A stretch of DNA of 41,121 nucleotides, from NCBI GenBank assembly GCA_014874475.1, contig JADBJJ010000028.1, positions 1 through 41,121 of the forward strand, written 5' to 3'. Source of the DNA: Chloroflexota bacterium (lineage in GTDB: Bacteria > Chloroflexota > Anaerolineae > B4-G1 > DUEL01). The position numbers and the translations under genes were made by a program. Of the stretch, positions 18,921 to 27,705 are shown piece after piece. Position 1 is the first letter of the stretch. Each line of letters starts with the position of its first letter. The notes beneath the pieces were generated by a model. That model was not told the origin of the DNA, did not search any database, and saw only the letters and a list, made by a program, of their open reading frames with translations.

Positions 18921-19388
18921 ATGCAACAGCCTGTATTGTTGACAACGGAAGGGATAGAGAAACTGCGCCGGGAACTGGATTATCTGGTCAACGTGCGGCG
19001 CCCCGAACTGGCCCAGGTCCTGCGTCGGGCCATCCAGCAGGGCGACCTCTCCGAAAACGCCGACTACATTGCGGCCAAAGAAGAGCAGGCGTTCCTGGAG
19101 GGACGTATCCAGCAAATTGAGACGATGTTGCGCAACGCCGTGCTCATTGAGAACAACGGCCCCACGGGCGTCGTGGATCTGGGAAGTCGGGTCACCGTTC
19201 TGGAAGAAGGGCGGGATACGCCGGAGGTCTTCCAGATTGTCGGCCCGGCGGAGGCCGACCCGATGAGCGGAAAAGTCTCCCATGAATCCCCCCTGGGGCA
19301 GGCCCTGTTGGGTCGTCAGGCCGGGGATAGGGTGACGGTGAACGCGCCGGCGGGCCCCATCACTTTCCGGGTACTGGAGGTCTCTTGA
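18921..19388 (+). CDS. greA: Transcription elongation factor GreA
   Basis: GreA enters the RNA polymerase secondary channel and stimulates cleavage of backtracked RNA. The 155-residue protein has the N-terminal coiled coil with the acidic tip (GDLSENADYIAAKEEQAFLE, carrying the D/E pair needed for cleavage) and the C-terminal FKBP-like domain (VVDLGSRVTV, SPLGQALLGRQAGD). ATG 18921 follows AGAGGAG. Its stop overlaps the TTG start of the aminotransferase gene, so the two are coupled, an unusual partner for greA. Confidence 0.96.
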   Translation: MQQPVLLTTEGIEKLRRELDYLVNVRRPELAQVLRRAIQQGDLSENADYIAAKEEQAFLEGRIQQIETMLRNAVLIENNGPTGVVDLGSRVTVLEEGRDTPEVFQIVGPAEADPMSGKVSHESPLGQALLGRQAGDRVTVNAPAGPITFRVLEVS

Positions 19389-20731
19389 CTGCGACGGCCT
19401 ATTCTCCCCACCTCTTCCGCCGCCGGATGTCGTTTCCCCACCCCCAGGCGGTACGCGGCGAAGGCATCTATATCTGGGATGCAGACGGTCGCCGGTATAT
19501 AGACGCGTCCGGTGGGCCGGTGGCGGTCAACATCGGCCACGGGGTGGCGGAGGTGGCCCGGGCGGTGGCCGACCAGATATCGGCCATCGCCTACGTCCAC
19601 GGAAGCCTTTTCACCACCCCGGGCCTGGAAATGTACAGCGACGCCCTGAGCCGTCGGCTCCCCATAGACGACCCCCGTTGCTATTACCTGACCAGTGGCT
19701 CGGAGGCGGTGGAGAGCGCGCTCAAGTTTGCCCGTCAGGTGCAGGTGGCCCGAGGCGAACCGGCCCGGGACCTGGTCATCAGCCGCTGGGGCTCCTACCA
19801 CGGCCTGAGCCTGGGGGCGCTGGCGGTCACGGGCAAACCGTCCATGCGCAATCTCTTCGCCCCGATGATGCGGGACCAGCCCCATATTCCGCCCCCCTAC
19901 TGCTATCGCTGCCCTTTCGGGGCCACCTATCCGGCCTGCGACCTATCCTGCGCGCGCTCCCTGGAGACGGAAATCCGGCGCCAGGGGCCGGGACGGGTGG
20001 CGGCTTTCATCGCCGAACCGGTGAGCGGCGCCACTCTGGGCGCGGTCGTCCCGCCGGAGGGGTACTGGCCGCTTATTCGGGAAATCTGCGACCGCTATGG
20101 CGTCCTTCTCATCGCCGATGAGGTGATGACTGGCTTCGGTCGCACCGGGCGCTGGTTCGGCATAGAGCACTTCGGCGTCCGACCGGACGGGATGACGATG
20201 GGGAAAGGGGCCACCGGCGGATATTTCCCGTTCTCCATCCTCGCCGTCCGGGGGGCGGATGTGGAGACCATTCGCCAGGCTCATGGCGACTTCAACCACG
20301 GCGGGACCTTTTCCCACCACGCCGTTGGCGCGGCGGCCGCGCTGGCGACTCTCCGCTACCTGGAAGAGCGCGACCTGGTGCGGGCGGCGGGAGTCCGGGG
20401 GGAGTACCTGGGTCAGAAACTGCGGGAGGCGCTGGCGGATCTCCCCTGCGTGGGAGACGTGCGCGGGATCGGGATGATGTGGGGCGTGGAGTTCGTCGCC
20501 GACCGCAAGACAAAGGCGCCGTTCCCGCCGGAGGTGGCGTTTGCCCGCCGCGTGGGCGACCGGGCCTTTGAGCATGGGCTCATCATCTATCCAGGAAACG
20601 GCGGCATAGACGGCATTCTGGGCGACCATCTCATGGTCGCACCGCCCTTTATCATCACCAAGGCGGAGATAGATGAAGTGGCGGCTCTCCTGCGCCGGTC
20701 TATCCTGGAAGTCTGGGAGAATGTGGCGTAG
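19385..20731 (+). CDS. Class III PLP-dependent aminotransferase
   Basis: A 448-residue fold-type I aminotransferase of the omega-aminotransferase group. Motifs in order: SGSEAVESALKFAR, SRWGSYHGLSLGALAVTG, AEPVSG, LIADEVMTGFGRTG and the PLP-lysine K274 in MGKGATGGYFP. A Cys-rich insert (YCYRCPFGATYPACDLSC) is seen in a subgroup of uncharacterised aspartate-aminotransferase-family proteins. The amino donor and acceptor are unknown. The TTG start at 19385 overlaps the greA TGA by 4 bp; no ATG or GTG near the homologous start competes. Confidence 0.9.
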   Translation: MTATAYSPHLFRRRMSFPHPQAVRGEGIYIWDADGRRYIDASGGPVAVNIGHGVAEVARAVADQISAIAYVHGSLFTTPGLEMYSDALSRRLPIDDPRCYYLTSGSEAVESALKFARQVQVARGEPARDLVISRWGSYHGLSLGALAVTGKPSMRNLFAPMMRDQPHIPPPYCYRCPFGATYPACDLSCARSLETEIRRQGPGRVAAFIAEPVSGATLGAVVPPEGYWPLIREICDRYGVLLIADEVMTGFGRTGRWFGIEHFGVRPDGMTMGKGATGGYFPFSILAVRGADVETIRQAHGDFNHGGTFSHHAVGAAAALATLRYLEERDLVRAAGVRGEYLGQKLREALADLPCVGDVRGIGMMWGVEFVADRKTKAPFPPEVAFARRVGDRAFEHGLIIYPGNGGIDGILGDHLMVAPPFIITKAEIDEVAALLRRSILEVWENVA

Positions 20732-20809
20732 GCTTCAGCCCGCGCCGTTGGACAGTGGGATAACTGCCGCTCTCCCCCACCATCGGGAAGAAAAAGAAGA
20801 AGGTGAAAA

Positions 20810-21652
20810 ATGAAAGAAGTGGTTATAGCGACCGATTCCGGGGCCAACCTGCCCCGACAACTGGCCCAACAGTGGGAGATAGAAATCATCCCGCTCTGGG
20901 TTCAGGTGAACGATGAGTCCTACCGGGACGGCGTGGATATCCAGCCGCTGGAGTTTTTCCGTCGGCTGAAGGAACGGGTCCAACGGCTCCGGACCTCTCA
21001 GCCGTCGCTGGGGGAGTTCCTGGAATTCTACCGGCGGCTTCAGGAGAAGGCCCGCTCCATCATCTCCATCCATGTCACCAGCCGCTACAGCGGCGTCTTC
21101 CAGGCGGCGCGCGCGGCGGCCGTCGAACTGGCACCGTACCCCATAGAGGTCGTGGATTCCGGGACCATCGCGATGGCCCAGGGGTTCGTCGTCCTGGCAG
21201 CCGCCCGCGCGGCGGCAGCCGGGGCATCGCTGGCGGAGGTGGTGGAACGGGCCCGGGCGGCCATCCCGAGGGTGGACCTGATCGCCGCTTTGGAGACGCT
21301 GGAGTATGCTGTCCGGGGCGGACGGCTGGCCGGGGCGGCCCGCATGCTGGGAAACCTGCTCCAGGTGAAGCCCCTGGTGCGCGTCCGGGATAACGACGTG
21401 GGCCTCGTCGGACAGGCGCGCAGTCGGGCAAAAGCCATCCAGCGAATGATGGATGCCCTGTCCCAGCGGGTAGGGGATGCTGCTGTCCATGTCGCCATCC
21501 TGCATACGGGCGCAGTGGAGGAGGCCCAGCGGCTCAAGGAGGAAATCCTGGCCCGGTTCCGTTGCGTGGAGGTCTACATTGAGCCGGTCACGCCGGTCTT
21601 GGGTGTCCACGCCGGTCCGGGGGCCCTGGGCCTGGCCTACTACGTGGAGTAG
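20810..21652 (+). CDS. DegV family fatty-acid-binding protein
   Basis: DegV/FakB proteins bind a fatty acid in a closed pocket; FakB members present it to fatty acid kinase FakA. The 280-residue protein has the family start VVIATDSGANLP, the RTSQPSLGEFLEFY segment (TSqPs motif), SIHVTSRYSGVFQAA, VVDSGTIAMAQGF and HAGPGALGLAYY at the end. No fakA-like kinase is in the window. ATG 20810 follows AGAAGGTG. Its 3' end overlaps the convergent membrane-protein gene by 13 bp. Confidence 0.92.
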   Translation: MKEVVIATDSGANLPRQLAQQWEIEIIPLWVQVNDESYRDGVDIQPLEFFRRLKERVQRLRTSQPSLGEFLEFYRRLQEKARSIISIHVTSRYSGVFQAARAAAVELAPYPIEVVDSGTIAMAQGFVVLAAARAAAAGASLAEVVERARAAIPRVDLIAALETLEYAVRGGRLAGAARMLGNLLQVKPLVRVRDNDVGLVGQARSRAKAIQRMMDALSQRVGDAAVHVAILHTGAVEEAQRLKEEILARFRCVEVYIEPVTPVLGVHAGPGALGLAYYVE

Positions 21653-22068
21653 CGCAGTTTCCGGCTCATCCACCCGAACGCCAGCCCCATTGCCACCAGT
21701 CCCGCGCCGTCAAACAGAATGAAGCGCAGGCCGGTGGCCCACAGCGCCGGATGACCAGGCGGTAGGGTAGCCCACATGGCCGTCTCTCCGACCACTCCTA
21801 TGGCCTGCTGGACCAGGATGACGGCGAAGAGGGTCCGCTGACGGTCCGGTCGGACCAGGACGGGCGGGTAGGTGGCGTTCCACATCAGGAAGAGGATGCC
21901 CATCCCCCGGACCAGAATCTCGCCGGGCACGCCGCTCACCTCAAAGGCCGGCGCGTAGTCCCCGGGGCGGGCGATGAACGCCAGCGCACACGTCACGTTG
22001 AAGAAAAAGACGGTGCCGACAACCAGCCGGATTGTCCATAGGATGTGGGAACGGTTCATTGGAGGCAT
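21640..22068 (-). CDS. Four-helix membrane protein, unknown function
   Basis: A 142-residue hydrophobic protein with four predicted helices (about 8-28, 46-64, 77-97 and 108-132), for example WTIRLVVGTVFFFNVTCALAF. Starts at ATG 22068 or ATG 22059 are possible; neither has a strong ribosome site. The longer reading to 22404 covers the opposite-strand gene and is rejected. I do not recognise a named family; it resembles small DoxX-like or DUF-type proteins only by topology. It overlaps the end of degV on the other strand. Confidence 0.65.
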   Translation of the reverse strand: MPPMNRSHILWTIRLVVGTVFFFNVTCALAFIARPGDYAPAFEVSGVPGEILVRGMGILFLMWNATYPPVLVRPDRQRTLFAVILVQQAIGVVGETAMWATLPPGHPALWATGLRFILFDGAGLVAMGLAFGWMSRKLRYST

Positions 22069-22116
22069 AGGGGGATTGTACACTGAAAGCGTGAAAAATA
22101 AAACGTGGAAAGTGAT

Positions 22117-22557
22117 ATGACGGTTGCGGAGCGGGAGAAACATTTGCGGATTGTCGCTGAGATTCTGCTGGTTCACCTGCCCCGGGTCCTGCACGACCAG
22201 GAACTGGCGAAGGACTTGCTTTCGGTGGTGGGGGTGACGCTGCGAGCGGCCTGGGAGGACGCTCTGAAGTCGGCGGATGTGTGGGACCGCAAGCACTACC
22301 ACGTGCGGGCCGACCAGTTGCGGGATGAGTGGGCATGGGCGCTGGCGGCAGCCAACACTGCCGAAGGGCTGGCTGAACGGGCCGCCCCGGTGACGAAAGC
22401 GCATCTGGATCGACTGCGCCGGTTGATCCGGGCCACGTTGGAGGTGCCAAGCCGTCCGATCATCCGCAACGTGGAGGCATTCCGGGGCGCCGCACGGGCC
22501 AATCGGGAGCGGCGCCAGCGCGAGGGGCGCCGTACCCCGCGCCGCTCGCTGGTGTGA
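22117..22557 (+). CDS. Hypothetical helical, basic protein
   Basis: A 146-residue, mostly helical product (TVAEREKHLRIVAEILLVHL at the start, long charged helices, an Arg-rich tail ANRERRQREGRRTPRRS). No domain is recognised. ATG 22117 is preceded by GGAAAGT; GTG 22105 in frame is an alternative. A possible promoter, TTGTAC (22076-22081), 17 bp and TAAAAC (22099-22104), is close upstream. Composition and codon use match the neighbours, which supports a real gene. The basic tail could bind nucleic acid, but this is a guess. Confidence 0.55.
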   Translation: MTVAEREKHLRIVAEILLVHLPRVLHDQELAKDLLSVVGVTLRAAWEDALKSADVWDRKHYHVRADQLRDEWAWALAAANTAEGLAERAAPVTKAHLDRLRRLIRATLEVPSRPIIRNVEAFRGAARANRERRQREGRRTPRRSLV

Positions 22558-22624
22558 AAAAGAGCCTCACACAAAGACGCAAAGACCAAAGTGGGGGAGC
22601 GAAACTCTTGTTGAGGGGACCCCA

Positions 22625-23431
22625 ATGAGCACAGAGTTGACCATCGCACTGGGACAAATGGACGTGCCGCCGGGCCAGCCGGAGCGGAATCTGGCCCGGG
22701 CGCGGGAACTGGCTGCCCAGGCCCGGGAGGCCGGTGCCGACCTGATGCTGTTGCCCGAACTCTGGCTGCATGGCTACGACCTGGCCCGCGCGGCCGAGTG
22801 GGCTGACCCCCTGGGCGAAGGGGGCTTCGCCGAAATGGCGGCGATGGCGCGGGAGTTTGGTCTCTACCTCTGCGGTTCCCTGCTGGAGCGGCACGAGGGC
22901 GGCGTCTCTAACACTGCTGTCCTCTATGCCCCCGACGGCGCGCTCCTGGGCGCCTATCGCAAAGTCCACCTCTTCCGCCTGATGGACGAGCCGCGCTACT
23001 TGGCCCCAGGCGACCGGGCGGTCCTGTGCCCCACTCCCTGGGGGCCGGCGGGGTTGGTGATTTGCTACGACCTGCGTTTTCCCGAACTGAGCCGGGCGCT
23101 GGCTGTGGCGGGGGCTCGTCTCCTGCTGGTGCCGGCCCAGTGGCCGATCCGGCGGCTGGAAGCCTGGCTGCTGCTGGCCCGCGCCCGCGCAGTGGAGAAC
23201 GAACTCTTTGTCGCCGCCTGCAACCGGGTCGGCGCGGACGGGGACGCCCTCTTTCCTGGTCGCTCTATGGTGGTGGACCCCTGGGGCAAAGCCCTGGTGG
23301 AGGGGGACGACCAGGAGCGGTTACTAGTTGCTCGCGCCGACCTGCGGGAGATTCAGAAGGCCCGTCGCTACCTGACCGTTTTTGAGGACCGCCGCCCGGA
23401 GGCGTACGAGCGGGTGTCTATACCATCCTGA
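22625..23431 (+). CDS. Nitrilase-superfamily carbon-nitrogen hydrolase
   Basis: A 268-residue amidase of the nitrilase superfamily with the complete Glu-Lys-Cys triad: E45 (LLPELW), K113 (YRKVHLF) and C147 (VICYDLRFPE). The pattern CNRVGADGD and the length resemble omega-amidase/YafV and other C-N hydrolases that act on small amides; the substrate is not deducible. ATG 22625 follows GAGGGGA. Its stop overlaps the start of the next gene (TGATG), so it is coupled to the pseudouridine synthase. Confidence 0.92.
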   Translation: MSTELTIALGQMDVPPGQPERNLARARELAAQAREAGADLMLLPELWLHGYDLARAAEWADPLGEGGFAEMAAMAREFGLYLCGSLLERHEGGVSNTAVLYAPDGALLGAYRKVHLFRLMDEPRYLAPGDRAVLCPTPWGPAGLVICYDLRFPELSRALAVAGARLLLVPAQWPIRRLEAWLLLARARAVENELFVAACNRVGADGDALFPGRSMVVDPWGKALVEGDDQERLLVARADLREIQKARRYLTVFEDRRPEAYERVSIPS

Positions 23432-24156
23432 TGGAGGAGCGACTGCAGAAGATTCTGGCCCGCGCCGGGCTGGGTGCCCGACGGGCCTGTGAGGACCTCA
23501 TCCGGCAAGGGCGGGTGACGGTCAACGGCGAAGTGGCCCAATTGGGGCAGAAGGCCGACCCTGAGCGGGACCGGATTGAGGTGGACAGCCGTCCGGTCCG
23601 GCTTCCGTGCGCGTTCACCTACATTGCCCTGCACAAGCCTCCCGGCGTCCTCTCCGACGAGGGGGACGGCACTGGCCGTCGCCTTACCGTCCTGGACCTG
23701 GTGAAGCATTCGGCCCGTCTGTTTCCGGTGGGACGGCTGGATTTGCGCAGTGAGGGGCTGGTTCTCCTCACCGACGATGGCGACCTGGCACTGCGGCTCA
23801 CTCATCCCCGCTTCGGGCACGAGAAGGAGTACCACGTCCTGGTGGAGGGCCATCCCACGGAGGAGACGCTGGATCGCTGGCGGCGGGGGGTGGAACTGGA
23901 TGGGGAGATGACCGCCCCGGCGAAAGTCCAGGTCCTGCGGACGGAGGGAGAGCGGGCATGGCTGCGGGTGGTCCTGCGGGAGGGGCGCAAACGGCAGATT
24001 CGGCGGGTGGCCGCGCTCCTGGGCCATCCCGTCGTCCGCCTCATTCGGGTGCGCATTGGCCCCATCCGCTTGGGCGACCTCCTGCCGGGGAAGTGGCGGC
24101 TCCTCACTCCGGCGGAAGTGCGGGCTTTGAGGAAGTGCGTGAATGAACGCGGGTGA
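23431..24156 (+). CDS. rluB: RsuA/RluB-family pseudouridine synthase
   Basis: An N-terminal S4 domain (EERLQKILARAGLGARRACE, about 1-50) and the RsuA-type catalytic domain with GRLDLRSEGLVLLTDDGDL, in which D104 is the catalytic Asp, then EGRKRQIRRV. The 241-residue size and motifs fit 23S rRNA U2605-type RluB; RsuA or RluE/F cannot be fully excluded. ATG 23431 overlaps the stop of the amidase gene. With cmk and rsmD downstream, it belongs to an RNA-modification/nucleotide cluster that often includes rluB-cmk in other phyla. Confidence 0.9.
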   Translation: MEERLQKILARAGLGARRACEDLIRQGRVTVNGEVAQLGQKADPERDRIEVDSRPVRLPCAFTYIALHKPPGVLSDEGDGTGRRLTVLDLVKHSARLFPVGRLDLRSEGLVLLTDDGDLALRLTHPRFGHEKEYHVLVEGHPTEETLDRWRRGVELDGEMTAPAKVQVLRTEGERAWLRVVLREGRKRQIRRVAALLGHPVVRLIRVRIGPIRLGDLLPGKWRLLTPAEVRALRKCVNERG

Positions 24157-24179
24157 AACGCGGATTCCCCATCCGCGTT
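24157..24179 (+). terminator. Hairpin after rluB (weak terminator or repeat)
   Basis: AACGCGGAT (24157-24165) and ATCCGCGTT (24171-24179) form a perfect 9-bp stem with a 5-nt loop immediately after the rluB stop. No T-run follows, so it may slow rather than end transcription. Confidence 0.4.
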
Positions 24180-24244
24180 CATCTGCGTGGGTCTGCGTTC
24201 TACCTGACTGACTATGGAATGGAATACGGAACACGGGACAGGCT

Positions 24245-24928
24245 ATGCTTCCATCCATCATCACCATAGACGGCCCTGTTGCATCGGGGAAGAGCACTAT
24301 TGGACACTTACTGGCCCAACATCTGGGCTACTTGTATCTGGATACCGGCGCGATGTACCGCGCTGTGACCTGGGTTGCGCGGGCCCGCGGTGTGCCGGTG
24401 GAGGATGAGGCCGCCGTCACCGCGCTGGCCCAGTCTCTCCACATAGACGTTGTGCCACCCACCGCCGACGACGGGCGCCAGTACACCGTCCTGGCCGATG
24501 GCGAGGATGTCACCTGGGACATCCGGAGGCCGGAAGTGGATGCCACCGTCTCCATCGTTTCCGCCTGGGCGGGGGTGCGGCGGGCAATGGTCGCCCAGCA
24601 GCGGCGCATCGCCGCCGCTGGTCGGGTCGTTATGGTCGGGCGGGATATCGGCTCTGTGGTCCTGCCCGATGCGGATTTGAAACTCTACCTGGACGCCTCT
24701 CCTCAGGAGCGAGCGCGGCGGCGGTGGCTGGAGCGGCAGGCGCGCGGGGAAAACGTCTCCTACGAAGAGGTGCTGGCGATGATGCTCCGCCGGGACGAGA
24801 TAGATAGCCACCGCTCGGTCTCCCCGCTGCGGGTTCCGGAGGGCGCGATCGTTATAGACACCACCGGGCTGACGGTAGAGGAAGTTATGGCTTGCGTTCT
24901 CCGGTACGTGGAGACCGCCGACCCATAG
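24245..24928 (+). CDS. cmk: Cytidylate kinase
   Basis: Phosphorylates CMP and dCMP with ATP. The 227-residue protein has the Walker A loop GPVASGKST (10-18), the CMP-site segment YLDTGAMYRAVTWVA, VMVGRDIGSVVLPDADLKLY and the lid SPQERARRRW with RRDEIDSHR, all normal for the family. ATG 24245 opens MLPSIITIDGP; a longer reading in another frame is discounted. It lies 88 bp after rluB and precedes rsmD. Confidence 0.96.
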   Translation: MLPSIITIDGPVASGKSTIGHLLAQHLGYLYLDTGAMYRAVTWVARARGVPVEDEAAVTALAQSLHIDVVPPTADDGRQYTVLADGEDVTWDIRRPEVDATVSIVSAWAGVRRAMVAQQRRIAAAGRVVMVGRDIGSVVLPDADLKLYLDASPQERARRRWLERQARGENVSYEEVLAMMLRRDEIDSHRSVSPLRVPEGAIVIDTTGLTVEEVMACVLRYVETADP

Positions 24929-24989
24929 ACGCTTCATGCGCACCGCGCGGGTTGCGATATCTTGCGCCCCACGGGACTTGCGATGGGCT

Positions 24990-25538
24990 ATGCGTGTTGT
25001 TACGGGAAAAGCCAAAGGCCGCAAACTGAAATCGGTACCGGGCATCGGGACCCGCCCCATCACTGACCGGGCCAAGTCCGCCCTCTTCAGCATTCTGGGG
25101 GATAGTGTGGTGGGAGCCCGCTTTCTGGACCTCTTCGCTGGCACCGGGCAAGTGGGGATTGAGGCGCTCAGTCGGGGGGCGGCGAAGGCGGTCTTTGTGG
25201 AGCGGAATCCAGCGGCTCTACGCACTATCCGGGAGAACCTGGCGTTGACCGGGCTGGCGGGTTCCGCGCAGGTCGTCCGGGCCGATGTCTTCGCCTTCCT
25301 GCGCCGAGAGCCGGAGCCGTTTGACTATGTCTACATCGCTCCGCCCCAGTACCAGGGCCTCTGGGCGGCCACCCTTCAGGCCATAGATGCCGCCCCCGGC
25401 TGGCTGGCTCCCGGGGGCCGCGCCATCGCCCAGATTCACCCCCGGGAGTACCAGGAATTGCTCCTGCGCCACCTGGTTTTGGCAGACCAGCGACGGTACG
25501 GGAGCGTGATGCTCTGCTTCTACGCGTCCGAACCCTGA
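24990..25538 (+). CDS. rsmD: RsmD-like RNA guanine-N2 methyltransferase
   Basis: RsmD methylates G966 of 16S rRNA. The start at ATG 24990 (MRVVTGKAKGRKL) matches the family's MRVIxGKxKGRxL; 18 more upstream codons in frame lack homology. SAM-binding motif I is DLFAGTGQVGIEALSRGA, followed by VFVERN. The family's catalytic DPPY motif is replaced by IAPPQYQ, as I recall for Chloroflexota homologues, so the target or mechanism may differ. It is 182 residues long, co-directional with cmk and convergent with osmC. Confidence 0.82.
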   Translation: MRVVTGKAKGRKLKSVPGIGTRPITDRAKSALFSILGDSVVGARFLDLFAGTGQVGIEALSRGAAKAVFVERNPAALRTIRENLALTGLAGSAQVVRADVFAFLRREPEPFDYVYIAPPQYQGLWAATLQAIDAAPGWLAPGGRAIAQIHPREYQELLLRHLVLADQRRYGSVMLCFYASEP

Positions 25539-25573
25539 TCCGCGCAGGCAACAGCAAATTGGCCCATACAAAG

Positions 25574-25609
25574 AACGCGCCGGGCACCTCCACAAAGGCC
25601 CGGCGCGTT
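25574..25609. terminator. Bidirectional hairpin between rsmD and the OsmC gene
   Basis: AACGCGCCGGGC (25574-25585) pairs perfectly over 12 bp with GCCCGGCGCGTT (25598-25609), with a 12-nt loop. It lies midway in the 131-bp convergent gap and is followed by short T-containing tracts on both sides, so it probably ends transcription in both directions. Confidence 0.6.
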
Positions 25610-25669
25610 GCCATTTCCGATCCCGGCGGCGAAACCGCCTTGGGGCGATTCAGGGCGCACGGGGCGGGA

Positions 25670-26095
25670 TCAGCCCTCCTCAATCCGGTAGGAGGTGGTG
25701 ATGGTTGCTGTTTTGGCCAGCATCGCTGAGACGGAGCAGTACTTGCCTTGGGAGAGTTCAATGGCCCGCTCCACAGCCTGGGGGTCCACTCCCTTCCCCT
25801 TCACTACGTACTCCAAGTGAATCTGCGTATAGACTTTGGGATGGTCGCTTGCGCGCTCGGCGGTGGCATAGACCTCCAGTCCCGTAAACGGCTGTCGCTT
25901 TTTCTGGAGAATAGAGATGACATCCATCGCCGTGCAGCCGCAAAGGCCGATCAACACCACCTTCATCGGGGTGGGGCCGCTCTCGGGTCGCTCATCCCCC
26001 TCCAGCGCATGGTCTAGAATGATGGCGGGCCCTCCGGCCTCTCCCACCAGCCGCAGGCCCGGCCCGACCCAGGTTACTTGTGCTTTGGTTGTCAT
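25670..26095 (-). CDS. OsmC/YhfA-family protein
   Basis: A 141-residue OsmC-fold protein with the two conserved cysteine regions: CGCTAMDV (C52/C54) and GKYCSVSAM near the C-terminus. OsmC/Ohr members reduce organic hydroperoxides with these cysteines; the YhfA branch, which this resembles (GGPAIILDHALEGDERPESG at the N-terminus), is less well defined. ATG 26095 follows AGGAGG and is preferred to an upstream in-frame ATG at 26110. It is downstream of pncB on the same strand by 68 bp. Confidence 0.88.
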   Translation of the reverse strand: MTTKAQVTWVGPGLRLVGEAGGPAIILDHALEGDERPESGPTPMKVVLIGLCGCTAMDVISILQKKRQPFTGLEVYATAERASDHPKVYTQIHLEYVVKGKGVDPQAVERAIELSQGKYCSVSAMLAKTATITTSYRIEEG

Positions 26096-26163
26096 CGGTT
26101 CCTCCTTCATTTTGTCTTTTCAGTAGTCGTCCGGTTTCGTGCGCATTCGTGGCGAAACCCGCT

Positions 26164-27705
26164 TCAGTGCGCCTGCCGGATCAGTTCTTGCTTCAGATTC
26201 CACAACTTTTCCGTCAGGGAGACGTGATAGACGTGGGGGTTGATGAGCCGTTTGACCCCTGCGTCCAGCCGTTCCATATCCGCCTGACGGACGCGGCGGA
26301 TGTCTTCAATGGACGGGAATTCGTAGACCAGCCGGCCGTCCCGAAGCACATCCACCAGGAGCGGCTCTATCTCGGAGATGTCCTGGCGCCTCAGCACCCG
26401 GTAGGCGGTGTGGTCGGTGGGGTGGCGCAGGATGACCTGCTCCATCTGTCGGGGGTCTTCGTCCTGAAGGCTCAGCAGATCAGCCGTGGCTTTCCCGCGC
26501 CGGTCGTAGAGCCGCCAGACCCGCTTGTCGCCGGGGTTGATGGTCTTCTCCGGCGTCTCGGAGATTTTGATAGCCGGCACCCATTGCTCGCCATCTTGTA
26601 CCGCCACCAGTTTGTAGACGCCATCCAGCGCTGGCGCGCCCTCGGAGGTGATGAGCCGGGTCCCCACGCCGTAGACCAGCCGGTTGATGAGCCGATCCGG
26701 GTCCACGCCGTAGCGGGGCGCCTCTTTCTGAATCTGGGTGATGATCTCCCAGATGGCCAGTTCGTCCAGTTGGTTGGAGAGGACGATGACCGTATCCGGG
26801 AACCCGGCCTCCTCCAGCATCCGGGCGGCCTGGATGCTCAGATAGGCCATGTCGCCGGAGTCCAGCCGGATGCCGACGGGTTCGTGCCCTTTGCGGCGCA
26901 GTTCCTCAAAGACGCGGATAGCGTTGGGGATGCCACTCTCCAGGGTGTTGATGGTGTCCACCAGGAGCAGGCAGTCGTCCGGGTAGACCTCCGCGTAGGC
27001 CCGGAAGGCGCCCAGTTCGCCCTCGCCCAGGGCCATAAAAATCTGGACCATACTGTGGGCGTGGGTGCCTTTGGGGGGATAGCCCAGGATATGGGAGATG
27101 CCGACGTTGGAGGTGAAGTCGGCGCCCCCGATGAGGGCGGCCCGAGCGCCAGCGAGGGCGGCTCTCTCCTGGGCCCGCCGCAGGCCGAACTCCAGCAGGG
27201 TCCGCCCGCGCCCGATTTCATGGATGCGCGCCGCTTTGGTAGCGATGAGCGTCTGGTAGTTCAGGTGGTTGAGGAGTGGCGTCTCCAGAATCTGGGCCAT
27301 CGCCAGCGGGCCCCGCACCACCACCAGGGGAACGTTGGGGTGGACCACCCGCCCTTCAGGGATCGCCTGCATAGAGAGGGCGCCGAAGTGGCCGTTCTCC
27401 CGCAGCCAGTCCAGAAAATCGTCCCCAAAGAGACGGCGTCCCGTCCGCCCGACCTGGCTGCGCAGGTATGCCAGGTCCTCCTCCCGGAACCGGGCCTCCT
27501 GCATCCAGTCCACCAGCCACTCCAGGCCGGCGTTAACACAGTAACCGGCCCGATGGGAGTCGTAGTTGGGGTAACTGCGAAAGAAATAGTCAAATAGCGC
27601 CCATTTCTCGTGGAGGCCCATCCGATAGTAGAGTTGGGCCATCGTGAGTTGGTATTGGTCGGTGTAGAGGATTCCCTCAGCGGTTCGGCGGTCGGATGGC
27701 TTCAT
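26164..27705 (-). CDS. pncB: Nicotinate phosphoribosyltransferase
   Basis: Makes nicotinate mononucleotide from nicotinate and PRPP, the entry step of NAD salvage. The 513-residue protein shows the N-terminal [36 protein letters not shown] (with the His that is phosphorylated in homologues), [16 protein letters not shown] and [13 protein letters not shown]. The start overlaps the end of kptA by 4 bp (ATGA), so the two are translationally coupled. Confidence 0.96.
   Translation of the reverse strand: MKPSDRRTAEGILYTDQYQLTMAQLYYRMGLHEKWALFDYFFRSYPNYDSHRAGYCVNAGLEWLVDWMQEARFREEDLAYLRSQVGRTGRRLFGDDFLDWLRENGHFGALSMQAIPEGRVVHPNVPLVVVRGPLAMAQILETPLLNHLNYQTLIATKAARIHEIGRGRTLLEFGLRRAQERAALAGARAALIGGADFTSNVGISHILGYPPKGTHAHSMVQIFMALGEGELGAFRAYAEVYPDDCLLLVDTINTLESGIPNAIRVFEELRRKGHEPVGIRLDSGDMAYLSIQAARMLEEAGFPDTVIVLSNQLDELAIWEIITQIQKEAPRYGVDPDRLINRLVYGVGTRLITSEGAPALDGVYKLVAVQDGEQWVPAIKISETPEKTINPGDKRVWRLYDRRGKATADLLSLQDEDPRQMEQVILRHPTDHTAYRVLRRQDISEIEPLLVDVLRDGRLVYEFPSIEDIRRVRQADMERLDAGVKRLINPHVYHVSLTEKLWNLKQELIRQAH

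Noticed and set aside
17031-19283. Start of the GT39-like protein at 19283 (750 residues)
   Set aside because: The extra N-terminus runs antisense through greA and a palindromic repeat; the membrane-helix start at 18638 is far more plausible.
26080-27597. 505-codon plus-strand frame opposite pncB
   Set aside because: Shadow of a clear nicotinate phosphoribosyltransferase; no homology and no promoter or ribosome site.
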